Positions 16,806 to 25,721 are shown, counted from the first letter of the stretch. The stretch is 64,000 bases of DNA from an uncultured Lachnospiraceae bacterium (GCA_958428365.1 CAUAFT010000001.1:186001-250000), one strand, 5' to 3'. Notes: a model not told the origin generated them from the sequence alone. Translations and numbers: made by a program.

Positions 16806-18236
16806 CTATGCAATATAGTTGAGCGGGATACGGATGGTAAAAATCGTTCCTTCGCCTTCCGTACTATACGCCTTGATCGCCCCGCGGTGCATCAGCACTG
16901 CATTTCTCGTGATGGCAAGTCCCAGACCCGTTCCTCCGATCTCTCTGGAGTGGGATTTATCCACACGGTAAAATCTCTCATAGATATGCTCTAAGGACTC
17001 CTCCGGAATACCGATTCCCGAATCCTCCACCTTGACATAGAAATACTGATGATCTGCATTCAAAGTCACATGTACCCAGCCGTTATCCCGGTTGTATTTG
17101 ATCCCGTTCTCCACAAGATTGGTGACTGCCAGTGTCAGCTTCACCTCGTCGATCTCCGCCGTCACCGGACGGAAGGTCTCTAAGACCAGCTCAATATTCT
17201 GCTTTTCCGCAATGGGGCGCAGCCTTTTTAAGATCAGCTCCAGCATCTCGTTGATGTTTACCACCGAGATATTCAGATCTGCCGCAGACTTATCCATTTT
17301 TACCAGAGATAATAAGTCCGTTATGATCTTATTCTCTCTCTCGATCTCGTTGGTGATATCCTCCATGAACTCCTTATACAGCTCCACCGGAGCGTCCCCC
17401 ATTGCGTTGATGGAATCCGCCAGCACCTTCATGGAAGTCAGAGGCGTCTTTAACTCGTGGGACACATTGGAGACAAATTCCTGTCTCGAATCATCCAGAA
17501 CTTTCATCCTGCCCAGAAGCTGATTGAAGCTCTCAGACATTTCCTTCGTCTCGGTAAAATAATCGATATGAAGCTCTTCGTCCCCATATCCGGTCTGAAT
17601 ATCCCGGATGGACTCCTCCATCTTTCGAAGCGGGCGCACCATCCTTCCGGATATAAACATGGCTAACCCGAAGATCAGCACTCCTGCGATCAACACCAGC
17701 ACCCAGATCTTTCTTCCCAGATAATCCTTGTTATTTATGGCGCTGTCCATGGAAACGCTGACCAACATAACTCCGATCACATTCTTGCCGTCCGTCTCTG
17801 TAATGGGAAGCGTCATCTCAAGGTAACGACTGTCCTGATCGTATTTGGAGACCTCTTTTCCTGAGAAACTCTGGATCACCTCTTCGGATATGATGGTCTT
17901 TCCCGTATCCAGGGCATATGTATCCGTGACGATCTGAAAAGCACGATCTATCAGCATGACCCTGCCGTCATAGATATTGGACAACTGTGTGAGCTGTACT
18001 GTGATGTCTTCCAGATCAGGATGATCGATATAATCGTTTGCCGCAATCTGAGACGCCAGGATCTTCGCCTGACTTGTGATATCGATACTGCGGGTATCCA
18101 CCGCCCGGTCCTCATAGGCTTTCAAAAATCCCAGACGCAGTATCAGACATGGAATGATTCCGATGAGCATTAAATAAAGCATCAGACGGAATTTCATACT
18201 TTTTAAGAATTTTCGAATTGTACTGCCTTTTCTCAT
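16806..18236 (-). CDS. Sensor histidine kinase (WalK/ResE-like)
   Basis: A 476-residue membrane histidine kinase. Two membrane segments (about 15-35 and 180-200) flank an extracytoplasmic sensor region of about 140 residues. A HAMP domain (about 200-250), HisKA with FVSNVSHELKTPLT (phospho-His), and a HATPase domain follow, with N box NLVENGIKYN, G1 VEDSGIGIP and G2 GGTGLGLAI. The start at 18236 has an AAGGTG site; an upstream in-frame start would overlap the regulator gene. It lies 11 bp from the response regulator end. The envelope-type architecture resembles WalK but lacks an evident PAS domain, so I do not assign the name firmly. Confidence 0.9.
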   Translation of the reverse strand: MRKGSTIRKFLKSMKFRLMLYLMLIGIIPCLILRLGFLKAYEDRAVDTRSIDITSQAKILASQIAANDYIDHPDLEDITVQLTQLSNIYDGRVMLIDRAFQIVTDTYALDTGKTIISEEVIQSFSGKEVSKYDQDSRYLEMTLPITETDGKNVIGVMLVSVSMDSAINNKDYLGRKIWVLVLIAGVLIFGLAMFISGRMVRPLRKMEESIRDIQTGYGDEELHIDYFTETKEMSESFNQLLGRMKVLDDSRQEFVSNVSHELKTPLTSMKVLADSINAMGDAPVELYKEFMEDITNEIERENKIITDLLSLVKMDKSAADLNISVVNINEMLELILKRLRPIAEKQNIELVLETFRPVTAEIDEVKLTLAVTNLVENGIKYNRDNGWVHVTLNADHQYFYVKVEDSGIGIPEESLEHIYERFYRVDKSHSREIGGTGLGLAITRNAVLMHRGAIKAYSTEGEGTIFTIRIPLNYIA

Positions 18237-18247
18237 ACTAACGCACC

Positions 18248-18937
18248 TTAACTCTGGTAATAATATCCCACTCCCCATTTGGTATGGACGTATTTCGGTT
18301 CACTAGGATTTGCTTCGATCTTCTCCCGGAGCCTTCTGACATGCACGTCTACGGTGCGGACGTCTCCCGGATATTCATATCCCCATACCAGATTCAGAAG
18401 ATTTTCCCTGCTGTAGACCTTGTTCGGATTGGTAACTAACAGCTCTAAGAGATCAAATTCCTTTGCCGTCACATTGACCTCTTTCCCCAGAATGAACAGT
18501 CTCCTGCTCTCACAATCCAGTCTCAGATCTCCACTTTCCACCATCTTGGAATTTTCTTCCTTCGGCTTCACATTTCCGGTTCTTCGCATGATGGCTTTGA
18601 TTCTCGCCTTGACCTCTAAGATGTTAAAAGGTTTCGTTATGTAGTCATCCGCACCGTATTCCAGCCCCAGAATCTTATCCATATCGTCTCCCTTTGCCGT
18701 CAGCATCACGATGGGTACATTGGAAAATTCCCTGATCTGCTGACACACCTCGAACCCGTCCATCTTCGGCAGCATGATATCCAAAAGGATCATGTCATAG
18801 GAATTTGCCTTTGCCATCTCAAAGGCTTCCTCTCCGTCGTAGGCGCAGTCCACCTCCATGCCGTCCTGCTCCAGGCTGAAGCGGATTCCCTTTACAATTA
18901 ATTTTTCATCATCTACAACAAGAACTTTTTTCGCCAT
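18248..18937 (-). CDS. OmpR/PhoB-family response regulator (WalR-like)
   Basis: A 229-residue response regulator. The receiver domain (1-120) has the acidic pair VVDDEK, phospho-acceptor Asp in LLDIMLPKMDG and the conserved Lys in YITKPF. The winged-helix output domain (about 135-228) has NVTAKEFDLLELL, SRENLLNLVWGYEYPGDVRTVDVHVRRLREKIE and WGVGYYY, very close to WalR/YycF-type regulators. It directly precedes its cognate kinase gene. In this run it is sandwiched between comEA and the GerMN lipoprotein, suggesting an envelope-associated regulon. Targets cannot be read from the window. Confidence 0.93.
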   Translation of the reverse strand: MAKKVLVVDDEKLIVKGIRFSLEQDGMEVDCAYDGEEAFEMAKANSYDMILLDIMLPKMDGFEVCQQIREFSNVPIVMLTAKGDDMDKILGLEYGADDYITKPFNILEVKARIKAIMRRTGNVKPKEENSKMVESGDLRLDCESRRLFILGKEVNVTAKEFDLLELLVTNPNKVYSRENLLNLVWGYEYPGDVRTVDVHVRRLREKIEANPSEPKYVHTKWGVGYYYQS

Positions 18938-18946
18938 CTTTACACC

Positions 18947-19516
18947 TCAGTTCACTGTAATACTATCCTTGATTTTATTATAAACGCCTTCTTTGATTCC
19001 ACTGATGTTCATCAGCTCCTCTATACTTTGAAACGCTCCATGTTCTTCCCGGTACGCGATAATCGCATCGGCTTTGGATTCCCCGATCCCGGAAAGCTGC
19101 ATTAACTCCTGTGCATCGGCAGTATTGATATTGACAAGCCCGCTCTTTGCCTCCTCTGCCTGCAAATTTGCAGACTCTTCGGCTGTCAGAACACGGATCA
19201 TCTGTCCGTCGCTCAAGGTCTCTGCCTGATTCAGATTCTCTGCCGCCGCATCCTGCGTAAGCCCGCCAGCCGCCTTTAAGGCATCGCAGACCCGCTTATC
19301 CGCCTCCAGTTCATAGACTCCCGGCTTTTGCACGGCGCCGCAGACATAGACAAAGATACTCTCCTTTTTCTCCGTTTCCTTACTCTTCGGATCCTCGGAA
19401 ATATCTGCCTCTTCTTCCTCAAAATACACTTCCTGCTCTTTTTTACATCCCGTACTGAAAAACAGCACACATAGAAAAAGCACAAAGAAGCCATAGGATC
19501 TCCATTTCTTTTTCAT
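18947..19516 (-). CDS. comEA: ComEA-family DNA receptor lipoprotein (SLBB plus helix-hairpin-helix)
   Basis: ComEA binds extracellular double-stranded DNA for uptake. The 189-residue product has a signal peptide with a lipobox (FSTGC, Cys 24), an acidic linker, an SLBB domain (about 53-115; VCGAVQKPGVYEL) and a C-terminal double helix-hairpin-helix (about 125-189; VNINTADAQELMQLSGIGESKADAIIAYRE). Most ComEA proteins use an uncleaved transmembrane anchor, while this one looks lipid-anchored. GGAAAGGAAGG precedes the ATG. It is the first gene of the comEA-regulator-kinase-GerMN-comEC run, 9 bp before the response regulator. Confidence 0.9.
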   Translation of the reverse strand: MKKKWRSYGFFVLFLCVLFFSTGCKKEQEVYFEEEEADISEDPKSKETEKKESIFVYVCGAVQKPGVYELEADKRVCDALKAAGGLTQDAAAENLNQAETLSDGQMIRVLTAEESANLQAEEAKSGLVNINTADAQELMQLSGIGESKADAIIAYREEHGAFQSIEELMNISGIKEGVYNKIKDSITVN

Positions 19517-19617
19517 TCGGACCTTCCTTTCCTGTCTGAAAAGAACTCCGATATGCCTGCTGTTTTATTCTAACGAAATTTTAAATTTATTACAAGGGTA
19601 TTTCATTTTTTTTGAAA

Positions 19618-20049
19618 TTATTTCCACTTAAATACCAAAATTCCGGCAATCGCCAACGCCATACCGACAACTTTCGACCAGTCGAAGGGCTGTTTCTCCA
19701 CTCCAAAGATCCCAAAAAGCTCGATCAGATAGGCAATCAGAAGCTGAGATATCACGATCAGCATAACGGCGCGGGCAGGTCCCAGGGCTTCCATACTTTT
19801 AATGACGGTGATAGTGATAAAGGCGCCTATAGTTCCTCCTAAGAGCATATATTTTGGCTCTACATTTTTCAGCGCCAGAAAACTGCTGCGATCCGTAATA
19901 CCCCAGGCAATAAGGCAGACGATCAGCGCCGTAAGCTGGACGAAAGCTCCTGAGACCCAGATGCTGGTCTTTTCCGTTACTTCCGTGTTAAAAACTCCCT
20001 GAATGCTCATCAATGCCCCGGAAAGAAGGGCAATTATTACTCCAATCAT
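19618..20049 (-). CDS. DMT-superfamily transporter of the YdcZ/DUF606 type
   Basis: A 143-residue membrane protein with five hydrophobic segments and the DUF606 pattern: an N-terminal helix with SGALMSIQGVFNTEV, GGTIGAFITITVIKSMEALGPARAV and a final GMALAIAGILVFKWK. These half-size drug/metabolite transporters probably dimerise; no substrate can be assigned. An AGGAGG site lies before the ATG at 20049. The gene is on the same strand as comEA, about 100 bp upstream of it. The giant-hairpin region begins just beyond its 5' side, so its promoter must lie within about 70 bp or be read through from argD. Confidence 0.82.
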   Translation of the reverse strand: MIGVIIALLSGALMSIQGVFNTEVTEKTSIWVSGAFVQLTALIVCLIAWGITDRSSFLALKNVEPKYMLLGGTIGAFITITVIKSMEALGPARAVMLIVISQLLIAYLIELFGIFGVEKQPFDWSKVVGMALAIAGILVFKWK

Positions 20050-20120
20050 GGCTTCCTCCTAAAAGATTTATTAGATTTAGTATGGTGCAAAATTTGGGAG
20101 ATTATTCATGGTTTGGGGGC

Positions 20121-20362
20121 GTTTCTGGCGGAGGCTGCCGGGGATGGGGCGTGCCAGACCAGCTTTTTAGCATCTCTAAACGAATACTTTTGCAAAGCCC
20201 TATTAGATTCTGCTGCCAAAACTCGCCTCACATCTTATGAAACCGTTTCATTTCCTGCGCTCAAACAGTTGTCAGCAGAATCGGCTTTGCAAAAGCATCC
20301 GTTAAGAGCTGCACAAAAGCTGTTCTATGCACGCCCCATCCCCGGCAGCCTCCACCAGAAAC
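20121..20362. repeat. Giant imperfect hairpin A (arms about 95-100 bp)
   Basis: The left arm 20121-20215 pairs with the right arm 20273-20362. The outer about 33 bp (centred on GGCTGCCGGGGATGGGGCG) are nearly perfect, with one internal mismatch; the inner arm pairs in blocks (CAGCTTTT, CTTTTGCAAAGCC, TTCTGCTG). The centre holds a small perfect hairpin ATGAAAC-C-GTTTCAT (20237-20251). It does not contain the conserved core of elements B, C and D. It lies between argD (3' side) and the DMT transporter gene. Confidence 0.85.
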
Positions 20363-20430
20363 TCATCGAAATCTTCCACTTTATATCCCCCTCAGTGACC
20401 CATACATCCTCTTTTTTCTCAGCGTATCAT

Positions 20431-20665
20431 GCATAGCAAATGCCTTTCTATTTGGTTCCTTCCGCTTGGGAAGAGATTAGAACTTCTTAGTATCCCGGCT
20501 AAAAACAGCAATCATCAGACAGGACGTCTGATGAAGGCGATGTCGAGCCACGGATGGCGAGTCAGAGCCGGTTGCGTCCGTTCCCAAAACCTTCCCCCAC
20601 GGGATGCTTAGAAGTTCTTATCTCTGGACAAAGGAAAGAACCAAATAGAAAGGCATTTGCTATGC
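20431..20665 (+). repeat. Structured repeat element B with copy-specific outer arms
   Basis: Outer arms 20431-20463 and 20633-20665 match in inverted orientation over 33 bp with one mismatch. Inside is the conserved element 20468-20629, with inner arms (TTAGAACTTCTTAGTATCC / TTAGAAGTTCTTAT) and an 80-bp core at 20506-20585. Core stems are CATCAGAC/GTCTGATG (loop AGGAC) and GGCGATG.../...CAGAGCC, enclosing a GCCA-CGGA-TGGC hairpin, with a conserved tail GGTTGCGTCCGT. Two other copies are at 36985-37145 (reverse) and 37337-37495. It lies about 50 bp past the argD stop. Confidence 0.85.
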
Positions 20666-20713
20666 TCTATACCCTCCCACCCCAAAGAAAAAAGAGGGTG
20701 CTTTCACACCCTC

Positions 20714-21910
20714 TTATGCTAATTCCGCCAGCACAGAGTCCAACTTTTCTATCATTTCGTCCACATGTTCCTTTTCTATCACAAGCGGCGGCACAAACCG
20801 GATCACATCACTTCCCGCCGAAATAATAAGCAATCCCCTCTCTAACGCCTTTGCCGTAATGGTTCCCACCGCTTTTTGGGTAACGATTCCCTGCAAGAGT
20901 CCTACGCCTCGTCTCGTGGTCAAAAAGTCATATTTTTCCACCAAGCCGTCCAGTTTTTCCTCCAGATAGGCAGATATTTTTTTCACATGGGATAACAGAT
21001 CCAGTTCCTGATAAAGATCTAATACCACGGAAGCCGCCGCTCCCACAAATGGATTGCCCCCATAAGTCGTACCATGGTCTCCCGGTACTAAAGAGTTCTG
21101 GGCTACCCGCTCGGTCATCAGAAAGGCTCCCACCGGAACGCCGCATCCCAATGCCTTGGCGCTGGTCATAATATCCGGTTTCACACCGTATTTCTGCCAG
21201 GCAAACATCTCGCCTGTACGTCCCATGCCGCATTGGATCTCATCCAGGATCAAGAGGATATCTTTTTCCTCACAGAAGGCTTTGACTCCCCGCATGAACT
21301 CCTCCGTTGCAGGGTAGATGCCGCCCTCGCCCTGAACCGTCTCAAAGAGGATGGCGCAGGTCTTATCCGTCGCCTGGGCTTTGACGCTGTCCAGATCGTT
21401 GAAATCAGCAAAGCGGATGCCTCCCAAAAGCGGCTCAAAAGGCTCTCTGTAATGCTCGTTTCCCGTCACAGAAAGGGCTCCCATGGTTCTGCCGTGGAAG
21501 GAGTGATTCATGGCAATGATCTCATGGTCTGTCTGTCCGTCCTTTGCATAGGCATATTTTCTTGCCGCCTTGATAGCTCCCTCAACCGCTTCGGTTCCGC
21601 TGTTGGTAAAAAAGACGCGATCCATCTGTGATACTTTCAGCAGTTTTTCCGCCGCCTCCATGATCGGAAGATTATAGTAGAGATTCGAGGTATGCGTTAA
21701 TTTGTCAATCTGATTTTTCAGTGCTTCATTATAGGTCTTATTACCATATCCCAGAGCCTGTACGGCGATTCCCGCCGCAAAATCGAGATACTGCTTTCCC
21801 TCGGTATCATAGAGGTAGACCCCTTCGCCGTGGTCTAAGACAACCGGAAAACGGTTGTAAGTGTGAAGAAGAACTTCCTCTTCCCTTTGAATATAATTCT
21901 CTTTATTCAT
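20714..21910 (-). CDS. argD: Acetylornithine aminotransferase
   Basis: ArgD is a PLP-dependent class III aminotransferase that converts N-acetylglutamate semialdehyde to N-acetylornithine. The 398-residue protein has NSGTEAVEGAIKAARKYA (cofactor phosphate region), FHGRTMGALSVTG, ILDEIQCGMGRTG with the conserved Asp, the PLP lysine in TSAKALGCGVP, and TTYGGNPF. The start overlaps the argB end by 8 bp. It is the last gene of the argC-GNAT-argJ-argB-argD run. Downstream, instead of a simple terminator, lie the giant hairpins at 20431-20665 and 20121-20362, the nearer of which could terminate transcription. Confidence 0.95.
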   Translation of the reverse strand: MNKENYIQREEEVLLHTYNRFPVVLDHGEGVYLYDTEGKQYLDFAAGIAVQALGYGNKTYNEALKNQIDKLTHTSNLYYNLPIMEAAEKLLKVSQMDRVFFTNSGTEAVEGAIKAARKYAYAKDGQTDHEIIAMNHSFHGRTMGALSVTGNEHYREPFEPLLGGIRFADFNDLDSVKAQATDKTCAILFETVQGEGGIYPATEEFMRGVKAFCEEKDILLILDEIQCGMGRTGEMFAWQKYGVKPDIMTSAKALGCGVPVGAFLMTERVAQNSLVPGDHGTTYGGNPFVGAAASVVLDLYQELDLLSHVKKISAYLEEKLDGLVEKYDFLTTRRGVGLLQGIVTQKAVGTITAKALERGLLIISAGSDVIRFVPPLVIEKEHVDEMIEKLDSVLAELA

Positions 21911-22802
21911 GATAGAATTTCATCTCCTTATCTCCCAGGATCGCCGTACCGATTCCTTTATTTGTAAAGATTTCCAGCAACAGGCAATGGGCAATTCGTC
22001 CGTCTAAAATATGTACTCTGGATACGCCGTTTTCAATGGCGTCAATACAGTTGTTCAGCTTCGGGAGCATACCGCCTCCGATATTTCCATTGCCGATCAG
22101 CTCTTTGGCATTGGATACGGTCAGCTCCGAGATCAGAGTACTTCGATCCTCCGGATCCCTGTAAACGCCCTCAATGTCCGTCAAAAACGCCAGCTTTTCC
22201 GCACTGACAGCCCTTGCAATGGCGCAGGCAGCGTCGTCTGCATTGATATTATAGGAATTAAACTGTTCATCCATACCGATGGGACATACGATCGGGAGAA
22301 AATCTTTTTCTAAGAGGTCATAGAGAATCTTTGGATTGACTTCCGTAATCTCTCCCACATATCCAATGTCCTGTCCGTTGGAGTATTTTTTCTCAACCTT
22401 AAGCATACCACCGTCTTTTCCGCTGATGCCGATGGCGTTGACTCCCAACTCTTCCACCATCTGAACCAGGGATTTATTGACCTTAGATAAGACCATCTCC
22501 GCAATCTCCATGGTGGCTTCATCGGTTTTACGCAATCCGTTGACAAACTCCGGCTCCATGCCGACTTTTTCCACCCACTTGCTGATTTCCTTTCCACCGC
22601 CGTGTACGATAATCGGCTTGAAACCAACCAGCTTCAGCAGGGTTACATCCTGAATCACGCTCTTTTTGAGTTCCTCGTCTACCATGGCACTTCCGCCGTA
22701 TTTCACAACTATGATTTTCCGGTTAAAACGCTGGATATACGGCAATGCCTCTATTAAGACTGCCGCCTTATCCATAACTTCCTGCATACTCTTTTCGTCC
22801 AT
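21903..22802 (-). CDS. argB: Acetylglutamate kinase
   Basis: ArgB phosphorylates N-acetylglutamate, the second arginine-pathway step and usual feedback point. About 300 residues with the amino-acid-kinase fold: IVVKYGGSAM (ATP phosphate binding), IIVHGGGKEIS, FVNGLRKTDEATM, NINADDAACAIA and the late GGMLPKLNNCIDAI. I prefer the ATG at 22802, which has AGAGG eight bases upstream, over the ATG two codons earlier. The N-terminal helix before the kinase core (about 1-25) is typical of arginine-sensitive hexameric ArgB. The 3' end overlaps argD by 8 bp, implying coupling. Confidence 0.96.
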   Translation of the reverse strand: MDEKSMQEVMDKAAVLIEALPYIQRFNRKIIVVKYGGSAMVDEELKKSVIQDVTLLKLVGFKPIIVHGGGKEISKWVEKVGMEPEFVNGLRKTDEATMEIAEMVLSKVNKSLVQMVEELGVNAIGISGKDGGMLKVEKKYSNGQDIGYVGEITEVNPKILYDLLEKDFLPIVCPIGMDEQFNSYNINADDAACAIARAVSAEKLAFLTDIEGVYRDPEDRSTLISELTVSNAKELIGNGNIGGGMLPKLNNCIDAIENGVSRVHILDGRIAHCLLLEIFTNKGIGTAILGDKEMKFYHE

Positions 22803-22874
22803 CTTCATTTCCTCTTTTCTAATCCCATTTTTATTTCATCATTTGCATTTTGGGATGTCATTCGACATTCAGAT

Positions 22875-24098
22875 CTATGAGCGGTAATCCGCATTGATTT
22901 TCACATAGTCATAGGTCAAATCACAGCCCCACGCCGTGGCAGAGGCTTCGCCCTGCTTCATATCGGCAATCGCAGTCACTGCCGGCTCAGATAAGATCTT
23001 TGTGGCCTCCTCTTCGCTGTAATCCACGGCAACTCCGTCCTCAATGATCTGGATCTTTCCCGCGGCGCTCTCAAAAAAGAGATCCACCTTTTCCGGTTCA
23101 AAGTCCACGCCGGAATATCCCAGAGCGCAGAGGATCCTTCCCCAGTTGGCGTCGTGTCCGTAGATCGCCGCCTTTGTCAGGCTGGAGCAGACCACCGATT
23201 TGCTTAAAATCTTCGCCTCCTCCTTAGACTTTGCATGTACTACCTTCACCTCAAAGAGCGCCGTAGCTCCCTCTCCGTCTCCCGCCATCATCTTGGCAAT
23301 CTCCGTATTGACATAGTTCAGCGCCTCGCAAAACTTCCGGTAATCCTCATCTTTCTCCTTGATTTCCGGGTTCTCTGCCCTTCCATTGGCAAGAAGCAGC
23401 ACCGTATCATTGGTGGAAGTATCCCCATCCACAGAGATCATATTGTAGGTATCCTTCACATCCTCACGCAAAGCCTCCTGCAGCAGTTCCCTGCTGATAT
23501 TGGCGTCGGTGGTTACAAATCCCAGCATGGTACACATATTCGGATGGATCATACCGGAACCCTTGCACATTCCTCCCACCGTCACCGTCTTTCCACCGGC
23601 TTCAAAGGTAACCGCAACCTCCTTCGCTTTCGTATCCGTAGTCATAATGGCGCAGGCGGCTCCGTGGGCGGCCTCTCTGGTATCCGACAGCTCCTTTGCC
23701 ATCACGCCGATCCCGGCTTTTAGCTTCTCCATCGGAAGCTGCATCCCGATCACCCCGGTGGACGCCACCAAAACAGCCTCCTGCGGTATCCTCAGCTCCT
23801 TTGCAGCCTCCTTCGCCGTCTCCTCACAGTAACCATATCCTTCCTCTCCCGTACAGGCATTGGCAATTCCCGCATTCACCACCACCGCCTGCGCAAAAGG
23901 ACTCTCTTCCACGATCTTCCTGTCATACTGTACCGGGGCCGCCTTCACCACATTCGTCGTAAACGTTCCCGCCACCCTGCAAGGCGTCTCACTGTAAACC
24001 ATCGCCATATCACTGCGATCCTTATACTTAATTCCCGCTGCCGTAGAAGCAGCTAAAAAGCCTTTCGCCGCCGTCACGCCGCCATCTATTACCTGCAT
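22875..24098 (-). CDS. argJ: Bifunctional glutamate N-acetyltransferase/ornithine acetyltransferase
   Basis: ArgJ recycles the acetyl group from N-acetylornithine to glutamate; bifunctional forms also use acetyl-CoA. The protein carries the self-processing site region KGSGMIHPNMCTMLGF, in which the Thr becomes the nucleophile of the beta subunit, along with STGVIG and the late HDANWGRILCALGYSG. The start at 24098 has AGAGAGG seven bases upstream; longer in-frame starts (to 24140) overlap the GNAT gene and lack a suitable site. Mono- or bifunctionality cannot be decided by eye. The neighbouring GNAT could supply N-acetylglutamate. Confidence 0.94.
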   Translation of the reverse strand: MQVIDGGVTAAKGFLAASTAAGIKYKDRSDMAMVYSETPCRVAGTFTTNVVKAAPVQYDRKIVEESPFAQAVVVNAGIANACTGEEGYGYCEETAKEAAKELRIPQEAVLVASTGVIGMQLPMEKLKAGIGVMAKELSDTREAAHGAACAIMTTDTKAKEVAVTFEAGGKTVTVGGMCKGSGMIHPNMCTMLGFVTTDANISRELLQEALREDVKDTYNMISVDGDTSTNDTVLLLANGRAENPEIKEKDEDYRKFCEALNYVNTEIAKMMAGDGEGATALFEVKVVHAKSKEEAKILSKSVVCSSLTKAAIYGHDANWGRILCALGYSGVDFEPEKVDLFFESAAGKIQIIEDGVAVDYSEEEATKILSEPAVTAIADMKQGEASATAWGCDLTYDYVKINADYRS

Positions 24099-24136
24099 AC
24101 TCATACCTCTCTTTCTCTCGCATCTCAAATCTTTCA

Positions 24137-24592
24137 TCACGAAATAAAATTCGTAATATTCTCCTCATTCAATGTAAAATCGTAATAATTCAAATCCTCC
24201 CGGAACGTCCATCCCACACTCTTCCAGAACACGTTCCCCACCTCGTTTTTCTTAAACGCGATCAGACAGACCTTGTTAATCTGCTCTTCCTGCAGCGCCT
24301 TCATACAGGTGACCGCCATCTCCTTACCGATTCCACGCTGTCTGTATTTTTCATGGACGCAGACATGGTAAAAACATCCTCTTCTGCCATCATGCCCGCA
24401 GAGGATAGCTCCCACGATCTGTCCATCCGCCACAGCCACGACGCTGGTGGTGGGATTTCTTCTCAAAAACCGCTCAACCCCTTCCCTGGAATCATCCAGG
24501 GTCCGCACGCCGAACCCATGAATGGACTGCCAGAGTTCATAGACTTCTTCGTAATCCTCAATTACCATTTTTCTTATTTTATATGTATCCAT
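24137..24592 (-). CDS. GNAT-family N-acetyltransferase in the arginine operon
   Basis: A 151-residue GNAT enzyme. Motif A, the acetyl-CoA pyrophosphate loop, is VHEKYRQRGIGKEM, preceded by the VAVADGQIVGAILCG strand pair; a late FWKSVGWTFRED matches motif B. The sequence resembles YpeA-type acetyltransferases. Its location between argC and argJ, 9 bp from argC, suggests a role with arginine intermediates, for example as a short N-acetylglutamate synthase, but this is context only. The family also includes protein and small-molecule acetyltransferases. Confidence 0.82.
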   Translation of the reverse strand: MDTYKIRKMVIEDYEEVYELWQSIHGFGVRTLDDSREGVERFLRRNPTTSVVAVADGQIVGAILCGHDGRRGCFYHVCVHEKYRQRGIGKEMAVTCMKALQEEQINKVCLIAFKKNEVGNVFWKSVGWTFREDLNYYDFTLNEENITNFIS

Positions 24593-24601
24593 AGCTTTTT
24601 C

Positions 24602-25654
24602 CTACGGGAACATCGGAACCAGTTCCAATCCGGTCTCCTCCGGCAGTCCAAAGAGAATATTCATATTCTGTACTGCCTGTCCCGCGGCTCCTTTTACAAT
24701 ATTGTCCAGCGCGCCCATCATGATGATGCGCCCGGTTCTCTCGTCGATGACAAAGTTCACATCCACATAATTGCTTCCCTCGACCCATTTGGTCTCCGGG
24801 CAGACTTCTTTATCCAGAACGCGGACGAATTTTTCATCCTTATAATATTTATCATAGACCGCCTTTATCTCCTCATAGGATGGCAGCTTTCCGTCCTTTT
24901 TCTTTAAGGAGGCATATTCCGTCACAAGGATCCCACGGTTCATCGGCACAAGGTGCGGCGTAAAATTGATCTGTATCGGCTCCCCCGCAGCATAACCAAG
25001 CTGCTCTTCGATCTCCGGCGTATGTCTGTGAGACGCAACCCCGTAAGCCTTGATGTTCTCATTTACCTCACAGTAGAGGTTGGCAACCTTCGCCCCTCTT
25101 CCCGCTCCGGAGGTACCGGACTTCGCATCCACGATCAAAGTCGTCGTGTCGATCAGCCCCTCTTTTACAAGGGGATAGGCTGTTAAAATAGAACAGGTGG
25201 TATAACATCCCGGATTGGCTACCAGTCTCCTCCCCTTCGTCTCTTCCCTGTTCAGCTCACAGAGTCCGTAGACCGCCTCCCCAATAAACTGCGGAGACTT
25301 GTGCTGGATCCCATACCAGTGTTCATAAGTTTTTACATCTTTGATGCGGTAGTCTGCGCTCAGGTCGATAACCTTACATTTTTTTAAAATTTCTTCCGTC
25401 AGCACTCCTGCCAAAAATCCCTGAGGCGTTGCGGTAAAAATTACGTCCACTTCCTCCGCCAGCTTCTCTATGTTATCGTCCAGACAGGTATCTTCTACCA
25501 GAGTGAACATATTTCGATACACGTCTGCATATTTCTGATCGATATAGCTTCTGGAGCCATACCATTTTATCTCGACTTCCCTGTGTCCTAAAAGGATGCG
25601 GACCAGTTCCCCTCCGGCATACCCGGTCGCTCCTATGATTCCTGCTTTTATCAT
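24602..25654 (-). CDS. argC: N-acetyl-gamma-glutamyl-phosphate reductase
   Basis: ArgC reduces N-acetylglutamyl phosphate to the semialdehyde using NADPH. The 350-residue protein begins with the Rossmann motif GIIGATGYAGGELVRIL and has the catalytic cysteine in VANPGCYTT, KSGTSGAGRG and SHRHTPEIEEQLG. It is the first gene of the arginine run on the minus strand, and its promoter lies in the 271-bp region shared with argG. GGAAAGAAA before the ATG serves as the RBS. Confidence 0.96.
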   Translation of the reverse strand: MIKAGIIGATGYAGGELVRILLGHREVEIKWYGSRSYIDQKYADVYRNMFTLVEDTCLDDNIEKLAEEVDVIFTATPQGFLAGVLTEEILKKCKVIDLSADYRIKDVKTYEHWYGIQHKSPQFIGEAVYGLCELNREETKGRRLVANPGCYTTCSILTAYPLVKEGLIDTTTLIVDAKSGTSGAGRGAKVANLYCEVNENIKAYGVASHRHTPEIEEQLGYAAGEPIQINFTPHLVPMNRGILVTEYASLKKKDGKLPSYEEIKAVYDKYYKDEKFVRVLDKEVCPETKWVEGSNYVDVNFVIDERTGRIIMMGALDNIVKGAAGQAVQNMNILFGLPEETGLELVPMFP

Positions 25655-25686
25655 TTTCTTTCCTTCTTTCTTGCGTAACTATTCCT

Positions 25687-25715
25687 ATCTTAGTATATCT
25701 TTTGATTTTCGTAAA
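25687..25715 (-). promoter_or_regulatory. Promoter of the argC operon
   Basis: Minus-strand TTTACG (25710-25715) and TAAGAT (25687-25692), 17-bp spacing, about 33 bp before the argC start. Confidence 0.55.
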
Positions 25716-25721
25716 GGGTTT

